From SZUA-35 sp963781035 (lineage in GTDB: Bacteria; Actinomycetota; Acidimicrobiia; Acidimicrobiales; SZUA-35), in the NCBI GenBank assembly GCA_963781035.1, contig CAWAEN010000009.1, positions 496,001 through 560,000 on the forward strand: a stretch of 64,000 bases of DNA, read 5' to 3'. Positions 38,191-49,451 of the stretch are shown piece by piece. Below the pieces are notes generated by a model. The model saw only the letters and a list, made by a program, of their open reading frames with translations. It did no database searches and was not told where the DNA came from. The first letter of the stretch is position 1. Every line of letters starts with the position of its first letter. Position numbers and translations under genes: made by a program.

Positions 38191-38218
38191 CATTGACCAT
38201 TGCTGACCAGGTATTACG

Positions 38219-38301
38219 TGGAGCGGACGACCAGATTCGAACTGGCGACCCCAACCTTGGCAAGGTCCTACCAATCGTTCATCTGGTACTGATGCGTCCG
38301 G
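38219..38301 (-). pseudogene. tRNA-Gly (GCC)-like pseudogene, copy 2
   Basis: Same 83-base tRNA-like sequence as at 37307-37389 with only a few C/T transitions, all in or near the D-arm side. The acceptor stem (6 of 7 pairs), T arm and TTGCCAA loop are unchanged, so the conserved parts are those of the 3' half of a tRNA-Gly gene. Confidence 0.6.
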
Positions 38302-38374
38302 CTGAGTCCATTGCGTCCGGTTTGAGGGTTGCCCTGTCCGGCTCAGTCCGCCCCGCTCAGTGACGCGCTCTACT
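38291..38374 (+). repeat. Repeat copy 2 with decayed palindrome
   Basis: GATGCGTCCGGCTGAGTCCA, then TTGCGTCCGG and the CCTGTCCGGCTCAGTCCG element, ending AGTGACGCGCTCTACT, where two bases of the left palindrome arm differ from copies 0 and 1. It carries the GCTGAGTCCATTGCGTCCGG unit that copy 0 also has and copy 1 lacks. Confidence 0.7.
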
Positions 38375-38385
38375 ACCTGGCCCGC

Positions 38386-39221
38386 CTACTCGTTGCCGAC
38401 GACGCCGGTGCAGAACTCGTGGACGAGCGTCGAGAAGGCTTCGGTCTCGAACAGCATGAGCTGGTGTGGACCGTCGGCGAAGATCTCGACCCGCACCGTC
38501 TCCGCCGATGCTGTCGGCCACCATCTGAGCGACTTCCGGGGTGACGTTCGGGTCCTTGTCGCCGACGGCGTAGAGCACTGGCTTGGTGTTGTCGGCAAGC
38601 GGCTGCGGTGGCTCGTACTGGAAGAACGAGGCCCACGAGGCGAGGTCGTAGGACCAGGTGTTGTACGGGTCGAGCTTCTTCTGCTCGGTCGCCCCCTGGA
38701 AGCCGTAGTCGACGTCGAAGTTGAAGAAGGTCGGGATGTCGAGCCGTGCCCCTCGACCGACCTGGGTGAGCACCGCAGCGACCTCAGTGACTCCTCCACG
38801 GCTCGGCAAGCAGCCGCGAGAATCGGGCTTCCCGGCACCGCAGCCGAACCCATCAGGATCGCGCCGGTCACCGCCGGCGAGTCGATCGCTGAGATCGCGG
38901 GCGCGACGCCGAGGCTGGAGCCAAGGGTGAAGACCGGTAGCCCGGTGAGTTCGTGCACGTGGGTCGCCCAGTCACGGCTGGCCTGCGCCCACTCGTCCAT
39001 CGTCCAGGTGCCTCGCGGGCGGTTGGTCGTGGAGCGCCCGTGTCCGGGCGCGTCGTAGCACCACAGCTCGGCGCCCTTGGCGACGTGGTGTTCACAGAAC
39101 TTGTCGTAGATCCCGCCGTGACCGCCGAGGCCGTGCGAGATCGACGAGGGCATACGTCGCATTCGTCGGCCGGATAGCGGAAGCAGTACAACTCGTTGAG
39201 GCGGTGGGTTTCGACCTGCAT
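38386..39221 (-). CDS. Alpha/beta hydrolase (several frameshifts)
   Basis: The gene starts MQVETHRLNELYCFRYPADE after AAGGAGTGACC and continues in other frames as SHGLGGHGGIYDKFCEHHV (oxyanion loop), YDAPGHGRS, nucleophile TLGSSLG, then ARLDIPTFFNFDVDYGFQ, and ends HQLMLFETEAFSTLVHEF. Frame changes near 39150, 38800 and 38500 each cost one base. It is an alpha/beta hydrolase of the lysophospholipase-like type. It is the last gene of a minus-strand operon below a divergent promoter at 41.65 kb. The substrate is unknown. Confidence 0.75.
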
Positions 39222-39270
39222 GGTCACTCCTTGGCAGTGGTGATGAGAACGGTGGTGATGAACGGAAGAG

Positions 39271-40441
39271 TCAGTACGCACGCTCGAGCAAGGCGAGCAG
39301 TTGGATTGACGAGGTGATCGGCACGGCATTGCCGGTGATCCACGGGTGGGCGATGCTGCCATCGGCGATCGTCGGTAGCTGGTCGAGCGTGCCGCCGGCA
39401 TCCCGCAGGCGAGTCGGCAAGCCGAGCGCAGCGATGAGCTCGCCAACGGCCACGCTGGCGGGAACGTCCGGCCGCCCCATGGCACTCGGCAATCAACTGC
39501 TGGGCCTCAGCGGTGGCCGGAAGGTTGTGGGCCATGACGTGGGGCATCATCACGCAGCTGGTGTGGCCGTGCGACATGCCGAACACGGCACCGAGCTGGT
39601 GACCGAGACCATGGCTTGCGCCGTAGGGCACACGGTTGAGCCCGGCACAGGCCAGGCCGACGGCTTGCTGGCATTCGAGCCGGGCCTCGAGGTCGGCAGG
39701 ATCGGCCTTGGTGGCCGGCAGTCCCTTCGACAGGAGCCGGATGGCGTGGAGAGCGCCCGGCGTCAGCGAGCGGTTCCGGAGCGCTGGAGCACAGAGTCTC
39801 GACGGCGTGGTCGAGGGCACGGATCCCACTCGACAGCCAGAGGTCCATCGGCGTGTGCACGGTGATCGATGGGTCGAGGATGATCGCCGCCGGACCGATC
39901 TCTGCACCGCTGAACAGCTGCTTGCGCTGCGTTGCCTCGTCGACGCATCCGGCGAGGTCGCTGAAGTCGGCGCCGGTCAGCGTGGTCGGCGCTGCGATCT
40001 GACGAAGCGGTGGCGAGCCAACCGAAGGTGTGATGCGTTCGCCGTTCGGACCCGGTGGTGATGGCGTACGCCTCGAGTTGGTCGGGTTCGGTGAGTCCCT
40101 CAGCGAGGGCAACCAAGGCGGTCTTGACCGCGTCGAGAGGCGAACCGCCACCGACGGTCACGACGAGATCGGCCTCGGTGGCTCGGAGATGTTCGACGAT
40201 TGCGAACACGCTCTCGCGCGGCGCATGGGCGATGACCGAATCGAACCGCCCAACGCTCCGCTCACCGAGCACCGCTTCCAGGTCGTCGATCACAGGAGTC
40301 GACCGCGACAGCGTCCCGGAGCACACGACAGCAATGCGCTGAGCGCTTCGCAGCTCTGCCTCATCGCATGACGGCGTCGGCCAGCGGCGTGGCGATGTGG
40401 GTGCGATCAAGACGCAGGAACTCGAAGGATCGAGAGTGCAT
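39271..40441 (-). CDS. Iron-containing alcohol dehydrogenase / maleylacetate-reductase-like (frameshifted)
   Basis: Pieces assemble to about 385 residues: start MHSRSFEFLRLDRTHIATPL, then RIAVVCSGTLSRSTPVIDDL, the nucleotide loop LVVTVGGGSPLDAVK, AAIILDPSITVHTPMDLWLS, metal ligands GIRALDHAVE and GASHGLGHQLGAVFGMSHGH. The group III Fe-ADH fold and its metal-binding histidines are all present. The TLTGADFSDLAG region is typical of maleylacetate reductases. Four or more single-base frame changes interrupt it. In context it may reduce a ring-cleavage product. Confidence 0.75.
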
Positions 40442-40451
40442 CCACCGCCTC

Positions 40452-41624
<1,173 letters not shown>

Positions 41625-41649
41625 GCGTGTCCTGTCGTCGTGTGCCGTG

Positions 41650-41677
41650 TTGACAGCCAAAGGCATTGTCATACAAT
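41650..41677 (+). promoter_or_regulatory. Promoter TTGACA-N16-TACAAT toward the CoA ligase operon
   Basis: TTGACA at 41650-41655 and TACAAT at 41672-41677 make a near-consensus sigma-70 type promoter reading into the CoA ligase gene. The -10 box lies inside the ATTGT-N3-ACAAT palindrome, so a bound repressor would block it. Confidence 0.6.
41665..41677. promoter_or_regulatory. ATTGT-N3-ACAAT operator, site 1
   Basis: ATTGTCATACAAT is a palindrome of two 5-base arms between the divergent acyl-CoA dehydrogenase and CoA ligase genes. The identical 13-mer occurs at 62704-62716 and a variant at 61206-61218. The core TTGT-N3-ACAA matches the operator form of FadR-type GntR regulators. Confidence 0.65.
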
Positions 41678-41709
41678 ATGACCGACATCACAAGCCAGGA
41701 TGAACGCAC

Positions 41710-43312
41710 ATGACGGCTGACGCTGACGACATACAACGAGCGGATCGACGACACCTTCGAGTGGGACGTGCCCGACACGTTCAACTTCTCGGCCGACGTG
41801 GTCGATCGCTGGGCCGACGACCCCGAGCGCCTCGCGCTGATCACCGTCGACGACGCCGGCGACGAACAGCGCTTCACCTACGCCGACATCGCCGCCGCCG
41901 CTGCCCGCCTGGCGAACCTGCTCACCGAGCTCGGTCTGCGACAGGGCGATCGCATCGTCGTCATGTTGCCTCGCATCGCCGAGTGGCAGATCGCCATGGT
42001 CGCGGCCACACGCATGGGCGCGGTGCCCATCCCCTGCATCACGATGCTCACCGCGTCCGATCTCGCCTACCGCGTCGAGCACAGCGGCGCCGTCGGCGTG
42101 ATCTGCCTCGCCGACGACTGCGCCAAGTTCGACGAGCATCGACGCGCTGACGGTCGCGAGTCGCCGTCGGCGAAGCGCCCGACGGCTGGGTCAGCATCGC
42201 CGACGCCGACGCCGCTCCCACCGACTTCGCGCCCGCCACGGTCGCCGCCGAAGATCCGGCGATCCTCTACTACACGTCCGGCTCCACCGGGCCGCCGAAG
42301 GGCGTCACCCACGCCGCCCGGGCGCTGTGGGCGTGGTCGAGTTCCGCCATCCACTGGCTCGGTCTCTCCCCGGACGAACGCATCTGGTGCACGGCCGACA
42401 CCGGCTGGTCGAAGGCCGGCACGAGCATCCTGTTCGGCCCGTGGAGCCAGGGCGCGTCGGTGCTGTTCTACGACGGCCCCTTCGTTCCCGCCGAGCGCTT
42501 CGGGCTGCTCGAGCGGTACGAGGTCACCTGCTTCTGCGCCGCGGCCACCGAGCTGCGTCGCCTGATCCTCGAAGATGCGTCGGGCTTCGACCTGTCGAAG
42601 CTCCGCTCGACGGTCTCGGCCGGCGAGTCGGTGAACCCCGAGATCATCGACCGCTGGCGCGAGATCAGCGGCACGACCGTCCTCGACGGCTACGGCCAGA
42701 CCGAGACGCTGATGACGGTCACGAACCGGCCGGGCCGGCCGGTCAAGCCGGGTTCGATGGGGCGTCCGCTGCCGGGCGTCGAGGTCGCCGTCCGAACCGC
42801 CGACGAGACAGCCGAAGCCATCGGCGCCGGGCGAACTGCTGATCCGGCTCCCGAATCCCGCAGCTGATGCTCGGCTACTGGGACGACCCCGACCGCACCG
42901 AGTCGGCCACGATCACCCTCGACGGCTCGCGAGTGGTTCGCCACCGGCGACAACGTCGAGATCGACGACGACGGCTACGTCTTCTACACCGGTCGCGCCG
43001 ACGACATCATCAACTCGGCCGGCTATCGGATCGGCCCGCAGGAGGTCGAGAACGCGCTCGTCGCGTCACCCTGCGGTGCAGGAGTGCGCCGTGGTCGGCG
43101 TGCCCGACGCCGACCGCGGCGAGATCGTGAAGGCCTGGGTCGTGCTCGCCGACGGCCACGTCGGCGATGACGATCTCGTCGCCGAGCTGCAGACCCACAC
43201 CAAGGCAGACCACGGCGCCGTACAAGTACCCGCGGGCGATCGCCTTCGCCGACGAGCTCCCCAAGACCGTCACCGGCAAGATCCGTCGCAACGTGCTGCG
43301 AGCGAAGGGATG
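41710..43312 (+). CDS. AMP-forming acyl-CoA synthetase, MACS-like (many frameshifts)
   Basis: Fragments in three frames tile one protein of about 530 residues: WDVPDTFNFSADVVDRWADD, GDRIVVMLPRIAEWQIAMVA, AMP-binding YYTSGSTGPPKGVTH, WCTADTGWSKAG, LDGYGQTETLMTV, QLMLGYWDDPDRT, EWFATGDNVEIDDDGYVFYT and a final PKTVTGKIRR with the catalytic lysine. These features match medium-chain or aromatic acyl-CoA ligases. Frame changes near 41728, 42145, 42830, 42859, 42930, 43071 and 43207 all resolve by deleting one base. It opens the long plus-strand catabolic operon. Confidence 0.82.
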
Positions 43313-43316
43313 AAGC

Positions 43317-44055
43317 CAATGACCGACGCCGTCTTCGAGACTCTCGAGCGACTCCCGGCCTATCGCGTCGCCGAGCAGACGATCCGACGACGGATCCTCG
43401 ACGGCGTCGCTCGCGCCCGGCACACTGCTGCCCCCGGAGCACGACCTCGCCGACCAGCTCGGCGTCACCCGACCGACCGTTCGCGAGGCCATGCGATCCC
43501 TCGAGTCGGCGGGGCTCATCGAGCGAGGCGCCCGGCGACGGATGGCGGTCACCGCCCCGGCCAAGAGCGTCGTCACCAACGCCATGCACGAGGCGATCGT
43601 CCTCCACGGCATCTCGTACCGCGAACTGTGGGAGGTCCAGACGGCGGTCGAGCCGCTCGCCGCCCGCTTGGCCGCGACCAACATCACCGCCGAGCTCCTG
43701 GAGCAGCTGCGAGTCAACCTCGACACGACCGCCGACTGCCTGGACGACCCGATTGCGCTCGCCGAGGCCGACGTCGAGTTCCACGACCTCGTCGCCCAGG
43801 CAGCCGGCAACCATGCGCTGCTGCTCGCCCGCGAGCCGCTCGGCGCCCTGCTCTTCCCGGCGTACGGCACCGTGATCCGACGCATCGGGCCCGGGCGCCG
43901 GCTCTTCGAAGCCCACAGCCGCATCTTCCACGCCCTCGAAGCCGGCGACGCCGACACGGCGCAGGACTGGATGACCAAACACTTCGTCGACTTCAAGCGC
44001 GGCTGCGAACTCGCCGGACTCGACCTCGACGACGCCGTCACCGCAGACCATCTAA
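43317..44055 (+). CDS. GntR family regulator, FCD (FadR-type), frameshifted
   Basis: The start MTDAVFETLERLPAYRVAEQ leads, after one extra base near 43408, to a winged-helix domain LADQLGVTRPTVREAMRSLE and GLIERGARRRM. The FCD ligand domain follows (ELWEVQTAVEPLAARLAA, DVEFHDLVAQAAGNH, EAHSRIFHALEAGD). The stop is placed at TAA 44053 after another shift; reading is otherwise open into the next gene. FadR-type regulators bind TNGT-N3-ACNA palindromes, which match the three ATTGT-N3-ACAAT sites in this region, making it the probable local regulator. Confidence 0.8.
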
Positions 44056-44096
44056 CGACCAGCAACCAACCAGCCACACGACAACGGAGAAGCCCC

Positions 44097-44791
44097 ATGA
44101 CCACTACACAACGGCGTCCACCACCTGGCGATCGCCACCGAAAGACATCAAGACACAGATCGAGTTCTTCAACGACGTGCTCGGCTGCGAACTCGTCGCG
44201 CTCTACTGGATGCACGGCGTCGAAGGCGCCTGGCACGGCTTCATGAAGCTCAACGACACCTGCTCCATCGCGTTCGTCGAGACTCCCGACATCACGGGGA
44301 TCGACCGCACCATCGGCGTCACCCACGCCGGCAGCGGCGGCGGGCCGTGCGCCGGCGGCACGATGCAGCACGTGGCGTTCAACGTCGACACCCTCGACGA
44401 TCTGCTCGCGATGCGCGATCGCATCCGCTCGCGCGGCATCACCGTCTTCGGTCCGCTCGATCACGGCATGTGCCACTCGATCTACTTCGCCGGCCCCGAG
44501 GATCTCAGCCTCGAAATCGCCACCTCGGACAAGCCGATCGACGGTCGGGCCTGGATCGACCCCGAGGTCGTCGAGTTGGCCGGCATCTCCGCCGACGAAC
44601 TCGAGCGCTACCGCAACCCGGTCACCTACGAGGCCACCGACACTCCGGTTCCGCAGCCGGCGTTCGACCCCGACCTTCCGTGGCAGCGCGGCATCCCGCA
44701 GGAGATGTACGAGGCGATCATCTCGATGCCCGACGAGGTCGTCACCGCACAGATGAGCGAGAACACTCCGCCCGTCCTTGTCGAGGACTGA
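44097..44791 (+). CDS. VOC superfamily protein (glyoxalase/dioxygenase-like), two frameshifts near start
   Basis: After removal of one base at 44106 and one at 44140 the start reads MTTHNGVHHLAIATKDIKTQ and continues IEFFNDVLGCELVALYW. Two VOC repeats follow, with potential metal ligands in VHHLAI, TMQHVAFNV and DLSLEIATSD. The C-terminal 70 residues (WIDPEVVELAGISADEL to NTPPVLVED) extend beyond the fold. It could be a ring-cleaving dioxygenase, an isomerase or a lyase in the pathway. Confidence 0.75.
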
Positions 44792-44802
44792 TCACTTCGA
44801 CC

Positions 44803-45533
44803 GTGATCGACTTCACCGGCCGGACCGTGCTCGTCGCCGGCGGCAGCAGCGGCATCGGGCTGGGCACCGCTCGGCGCTTCGAGCGCGCCGGTGCCGACGT
44901 CCACGTCACCGGCACGCGCGCCAGCCGCTGCGCGACTATCCCGACAGCGATCTCGACGGACTCGAGTTCCATCAACTCGACGTCGCCGATCCCGGAGCGG
45001 CAGCAGACACTCGCCGCCGACTTCGGCGATCTCGACGTGCTCGTGCCGAGCGTCGGCACGGTCGCCTACGGCGGCGCCGAGTACGACATCGACACGTTCC
45101 GCCAGGTCGATCGACGTCAACCTCAACGGCGTCATGGCTCTGTGCACCGCGTTCCGACCGCAGCTCACCGAGTCCGACGCGGCAAGCATCGTCATGATCG
45201 GATCGACCTCGAGCTTCATCGCCACCCCGGGCCAACCCGCCTACTCGGCGAGCAAGGGTGCACTCGTCACGCTCACCAAGTCGCTCGCTGCGGCGTGGGC
45301 GAAGCACGGCATCCGGGTGAACGGCGTCGCCCCCGGTTTCGTCAACACCAAGCTGACCAGCCGCAGCCACGACGACCCCGACGTCTACGACGCGACGATC
45401 AAGCGCATCCCGATGCGCCGCTGGGGCGAACCCGAGGAGATGGGCGACGCCGTCGCTGTTCCTCGCTTCGCCGATGGCCAGCTACATCACCGGGCAGATG
45501 CTGCTCGTCGACGGCGGCATCACCCTGATGTGA
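44803..45533 (+). CDS. Short-chain dehydrogenase/reductase (frameshifted)
   Basis: The GTG start gives VIDFTGRTVLVAGGSSGIGL with the TGxxxGIG-type cofactor loop. Then come FHQLDVADPG, IDVNLNGVMALCTAF, SIVMIGSTSSFIATPG, the catalytic AYSASKGAL (Tyr-x3-Lys), VNGVAPGFVNTKLTS and a terminal GQMLLVDGGITLM. Extra bases at 45109 and 45458 and a shift near 44930 break it. It oxidises or reduces an alcohol/ketone with NAD(P). The stop overlaps the next ATG. Confidence 0.82.
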
Positions 45534-46624
45534 TGACGATCACGATGACGACCAGACCTCGCCGCCGGCGACCGACACGTCGCCGGTCAGCCGACCAACA
45601 GGACTGGGCCGCCCTCGAGGCGTGGCTCCGCGCGAGCGACGTGCCCGACCTCGACGGCCCGCTGAGCGTGCGAGCAGTTCACCGGCGGCCACGCCAACCT
45701 CACCTACTGCGTCACCTTCGGCGCGACCGAGTTGGTGGTGCGCCGACCGCCGTTCGGCGACATCGCTCCCGGCGCCCACGACATGGCTCGCGAGTATCGG
45801 GTGCTCGCACGGGCTCGGGCCGGTGTTCGATCGGGCGCCTCGGGCGCTCGCGTTCTGCGACGACGTGTCGGTGATCGGTGCGCCGTTCCTCGTCGTCGAA
45901 CGTCGCACGCGGTCTCGTCGTGCGCGACGAGATCCCCGCCGGGCTCGCCGACGGCCCCGATGCCGCTCGCCGGATCTCGATGGCACTCGTCGATGCCCTC
46001 GCCGAACTCCACGCGATCGACGCCGAGCGACGTCGGGCTCGGAGCGACTCGGTCGACCGGACGGCTTCGTCGAGCGACAGCTCGCCGGCTGGCACGACCG
46101 CTGGCACCGGATCGGACATGCGCGGCGCTCGCAGCGCACGCTCGTTCGACGCAGGTCCACGAACAGCTCGTGCCGACCCAACCGTCGAATCGCCCGAGTC
46201 TCGATCGTCCACAACGACTACAAGCTCGACAACGCCATGTTCACGCCGGGCGAACCCGACCGGGTGTCGTCGATCTTCGACTGGGACATGGCCACGCTCG
46301 GCGACCCGCTCGTCGACCTCGGCACGCTCCTCGGCTATTGGAAAGAGCCAACCGACCAGGTCGACCGAGCACCGACGATCGCCCTCGACATGACCGGCTT
46401 TCCACGCACGACGACACTCGTCGAGCGCTACGCCGTCGGCCGGCCACGACGTCGATCACATCCAGTGGTACGAGGCGTTCGCGCTCTGGAAGCACGCCGT
46501 CGTCCTCAAACAACTCCACCACCGATTCGTCGCCGGCGACAGCACCGACGAACGCCTCGGCGAGCTCGGCGACCACATCGAACCAATCGTCGAACTCGCT
46601 CACTCGCTGCCTCCCGAATCCTGA
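45533..46624 (+). CDS. Aminoglycoside-phosphotransferase-fold kinase (ACAD10/LvaA-like), frameshifted
   Basis: In frame pieces: DWAALEAWLRASDVPDLDGP, EQFTGGHANLTYCVTFGATE, VVRRPPFGDIAPGAHDMARE, then the catalytic VHNDYKLDNAMF and metal site FDWDMATLGDPLVDLG, ending KQLHHRFVAGDSTDE. This is the phosphotransferase family found beside acyl-CoA dehydrogenases; characterised members (LvaA, ACAD10/11 kinase domains) phosphorylate 4-hydroxyacyl-CoA. Extra bases occur near 45595, 45670, 45812 and 45904, with further shifts. Its ATG overlaps the SDR stop. Confidence 0.78.
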
Positions 46625-46626
46625 AC

Positions 46627-48217
46627 ATGAACCGCCGATGCTCCGAGCCCATGTCCGACCCGACCACCGCCCCAACGTGCTGTTCATCATCACCGATCAG
46701 CACCGTGCCGACCACGTCGGCTTCATGGGCAACAACGTGGTCCGCACGCCCCACCTCGACGCGCTCGCCGAGCCGCGGCACGGTGTTCGAGAGCGCCTGG
46801 GTGAGCAACCCGGTGTGCATGCCGAACCGCAGCACGCTCATGACCGGCCGCATGCCGTCGAGCCACGGCGTGATCACCAACGACCGCTCGTTGGAGTGGG
46901 GCGCAAACACCTACGTCCGTCGCTTCCGAGCCGAGGGCTACCGCACCGGCCTGCTCGGCAAGTCGCACCTGCAGAACGGCGTCAGCCGGCTCACCTCGCA
47001 GGACAGCCAGCTCGAGCCGGCGATGTTCGACGCCGTGGCCCGACGGCTGGAACGAACTCGAATTCGCCGAGCACTACCTCGACGGGCATCCCTCGACTGG
47101 CCCGACGACTTCTACGGCTTCGACACCGCCGAACTCTCGCTCAACCACGGCGCAGCCGTCGAGGGACACCACTACCAGTGGGCGATCGAGCGAGGTGCCC
47201 GCCACGAAGATCTCGTCGTCCCGCAGACGGCGGACAACCCGCAGGCCGGGGTGGCGACCCGTGGTGGCAGGTGTACGACCCGCCGTACGGCGAGGAGTTC
47301 CACTCCAGTTCGTTCGTCGCCGACCGCACGATCAACTTCATCGAGGAGGCCGCCGCCGAGGACTCACCGTGGCTGGCGTGGGCGTCGTTCCCCGACCCGC
47401 ATCATCCGTTCACTCCGCCCGGGTCAGTGGTACGACCGCCATGACCCCGACGACATGGAGTTGCCCGCCACCTTCGACGACCCGATGGACGGCGCCCCAG
47501 CGTTCCTGCAAGATGATCCAGCAGCGGTCGGTCGCACGACATGCGGTACTGGGTCGACCTCATCGGCGCCACCAGCCCCGAGGTCACCCGGGCCGCCATC
47601 GCCGCCAACTACGGCACGATCGAGATGATCGACGACCGCGTCGGCCAGATCCTCGCCGCCGTCGAACGTCTCGGCCAGACCGACAACACGATCGTGGTCT
47701 TCACCGCCGACCACGGCGACATGATGGGCGACCACCACCTGCTCCTGAAGGGCATGATGCACTACCGCGGCTGCACCCAGGTGCCGATGGTCATCGCCGA
47801 CCCGCGCCGGTCACCGGGCCGCACGTCGTCGCTCGATCAGCAGCATCGATCTGCCGTCGACCCTGCTCGACCTGTGCGACATCGACGGCTACCACGGCAT
47901 GCAGGGCGTCAGCCAGACGCCGGTGCTCGACGACCCGACCAGCGTCGGTGCGCGACGCGGTGCTGATCGAGGACGACATCGACATGGCCCTGCCCACCGG
48001 TCTTCCCCACGTCGATCCGCACGCTGATCACCCCGACCCACCGGTACTCCCGCTACACCACCGGCGAGGACCAGCTCTACGAGCTCGGCACCGACGACGA
48101 CGAGCGCACCAACCTCGCCAAGACGCGACCCGAAGCTGCGCGCCGAACTCGATCGAGCAGCTCACCGACACGATGATCGCCCACACCGACAAGGCCGGCG
48201 ACGCCACACCCGTCTGA
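46627..48217 (+). CDS. Sulfatase (many frameshifts)
   Basis: The protein of about 520 residues opens with NVLFIITDQHRADHVGFMGN, then VSNPVCMPNRSTLMTGRMPS holding the formylglycine site C-x-P-x-R, SHLQNGVSRLTSQDSQLEP, FTADHGDMMGDHHLLLKG with metal-binding DH residues, and QLYELGTDDDERTNLAK near the end. This is the type I sulfatase fold; it would release sulfate from an organic sulfate ester. Asparagine stands where most sulfatases have serine or alanine. No signal peptide is seen, so it is probably cytoplasmic. Extra bases recur about every 100-150 bases. Confidence 0.78.
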
Positions 48218-48231
48218 CACCGAAAGAAATC

Positions 48232-49412
48232 ATGACAACCAAATCGCCCTCCCTCGACCTCGACCTGTTCTCCGACGAGGCGATCGCCGATCCGTATCCG
48301 TTGTACGAACAGATCCGCAATGCAGGCCCTGTCGTCTGGCTGGAGCAGTACGACATGTGGGCGATCTCGCGCTTCGACGACGTTCGCGCCGCGCTCCGCG
48401 CCGATTCGACGTTGCTGTCGGGCACGCGGTGTGGCCGTGAACGCGGCGCTCAACGACACCGGCGGCCAGAACTCGCTCGTGAGCGACGGCGACGACCACA
48501 AGCGCTTGCGCTACGGCGGTGATGAAGCCGATGATGCCCAGCGCCCTGCGCGACATCGCGGCCGGATGCAGGAGACTCTCCGACGAGCTCGTCGATCGGT
48601 TGCTCGCCGAGGACAGCTTCGACGGCATGACCGACTTCGCTCAGCACCTGCCCGTCAGCATGGTGTCGGTCTTCGTCGGGTTGCCCGAGGAGGGTCGTGA
48701 ACGAATGCTCCACTGGGCAGCTGCGGGCTTCAACGCGCTCGGACCGATGAACGAGCGCGGCCAGATGGCCGATGCCCGACCTGATCGAGGGCATCCAGTA
48801 CATCACCGGCCTCGACCGAACGATTCGCTGCACCCCGAGGGTTGGGCGGCGGGCCTCTACCAAGCCGTCGACGACGGACTGATCGACCGTCGACGAGGCC
48901 GCGCATGCTCGTGTTCGACTACGTCGCTCCCAGTCTCGACACCACGATCCTCGGCACCGGCCACATGCTCCACCAACTCGGCCGCAACCCCGAACAGTTC
49001 GACAAGGTCAAGAACGACCCGTCGCTGATCCTGCGAGCGCCGTCCACGAAGCGCTGCGCATCGGCTCACCGGTCCGTGCGTTCACCCGGTTGGCCGACAC
49101 CGACTATCGAAGAGGGCGACGTGTTCGTTCCCGCCGGCGATCGCGTCGTCATCCTCTACGCAGCGGCCAATCACGATGAACGCCACTACCCCGACCCCGC
49201 AGGTCTTCGACATCGAGCGCGACGCCAAGGACCACGTCGCCTTCGGGCTCGGCGTCCATCGCTGCGCCGGCGCACACCTCGCCAACCTGGAGATGGAATG
49301 CCTGCTCGACGCCATGGTTCGCAAGGTCACCACGATCGAGGTCGGCGACCCCACACCGTTCCCCAGCAACATGCTCGCCGGATTCGCGTCGTTCCCGGCG
49401 AGCTTCAGCTGA
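48232..49412 (+). CDS. Cytochrome P450 (frameshifted)
   Basis: The start MTTKSPSLDLDLFSDEAIAD is clear. The haem motif FGLGVHRCAGAHLANLEME near 49240 fixes the family, with the ExxR helix seen as VHEALRIGSPVRAFTR after frame correction near 49040. MWAISRFDDVRAAL and SFDGMTDFAQHLPVSMVSVF are typical bacterial CYP segments. Total length is about 390 residues. It hydroxylates an unknown substrate with electrons from a ferredoxin not encoded here. At least five single-base shifts break it. A Rieske oxygenase gene follows. Confidence 0.82.
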
Positions 49413-49451
49413 CCGACACTCCCAGCCATCGCACCGTCGAAAGGTACACGC

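Larger units (their letters stand above)
37305..38216. mobile_element. Putative small cassette bounded by tRNA-Gly-like direct repeats
   Basis: Two direct repeats starting CGTGGAGCGGACGACCAGAT (37305 and 38217, 912 bases apart) are near-identical over about 85 bases and remain similar to the palindrome region. Between them sit only the DUF433/DUF5615 gene pair and its terminator. This looks like a duplicated or site-specifically inserted unit. No integrase or transposase is encoded in the window, so the mechanism is unproven. Confidence 0.45.

Noticed and set aside
37305..38374. Integron attC sites
   Set aside because: The repeats separate small gene pairs as attC sites do, but I find no GTTRRRY/RYYYAAC core sites and no integron integrase.
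42829..45458. Possible fixed 70-base periodicity of the inserted bases
   Set aside because: Several spacings are near multiples of 70 (72, 142, 349, 698), but others (about 30, 34, 92, 200) are not, so a line-wrap type artefact is not supported.
45533..46624. Aminoglycoside resistance gene
   Set aside because: The phosphotransferase fold is shared, but the gene lies in a catabolic operon and matches the subgroup that works with acyl-CoA dehydrogenases.
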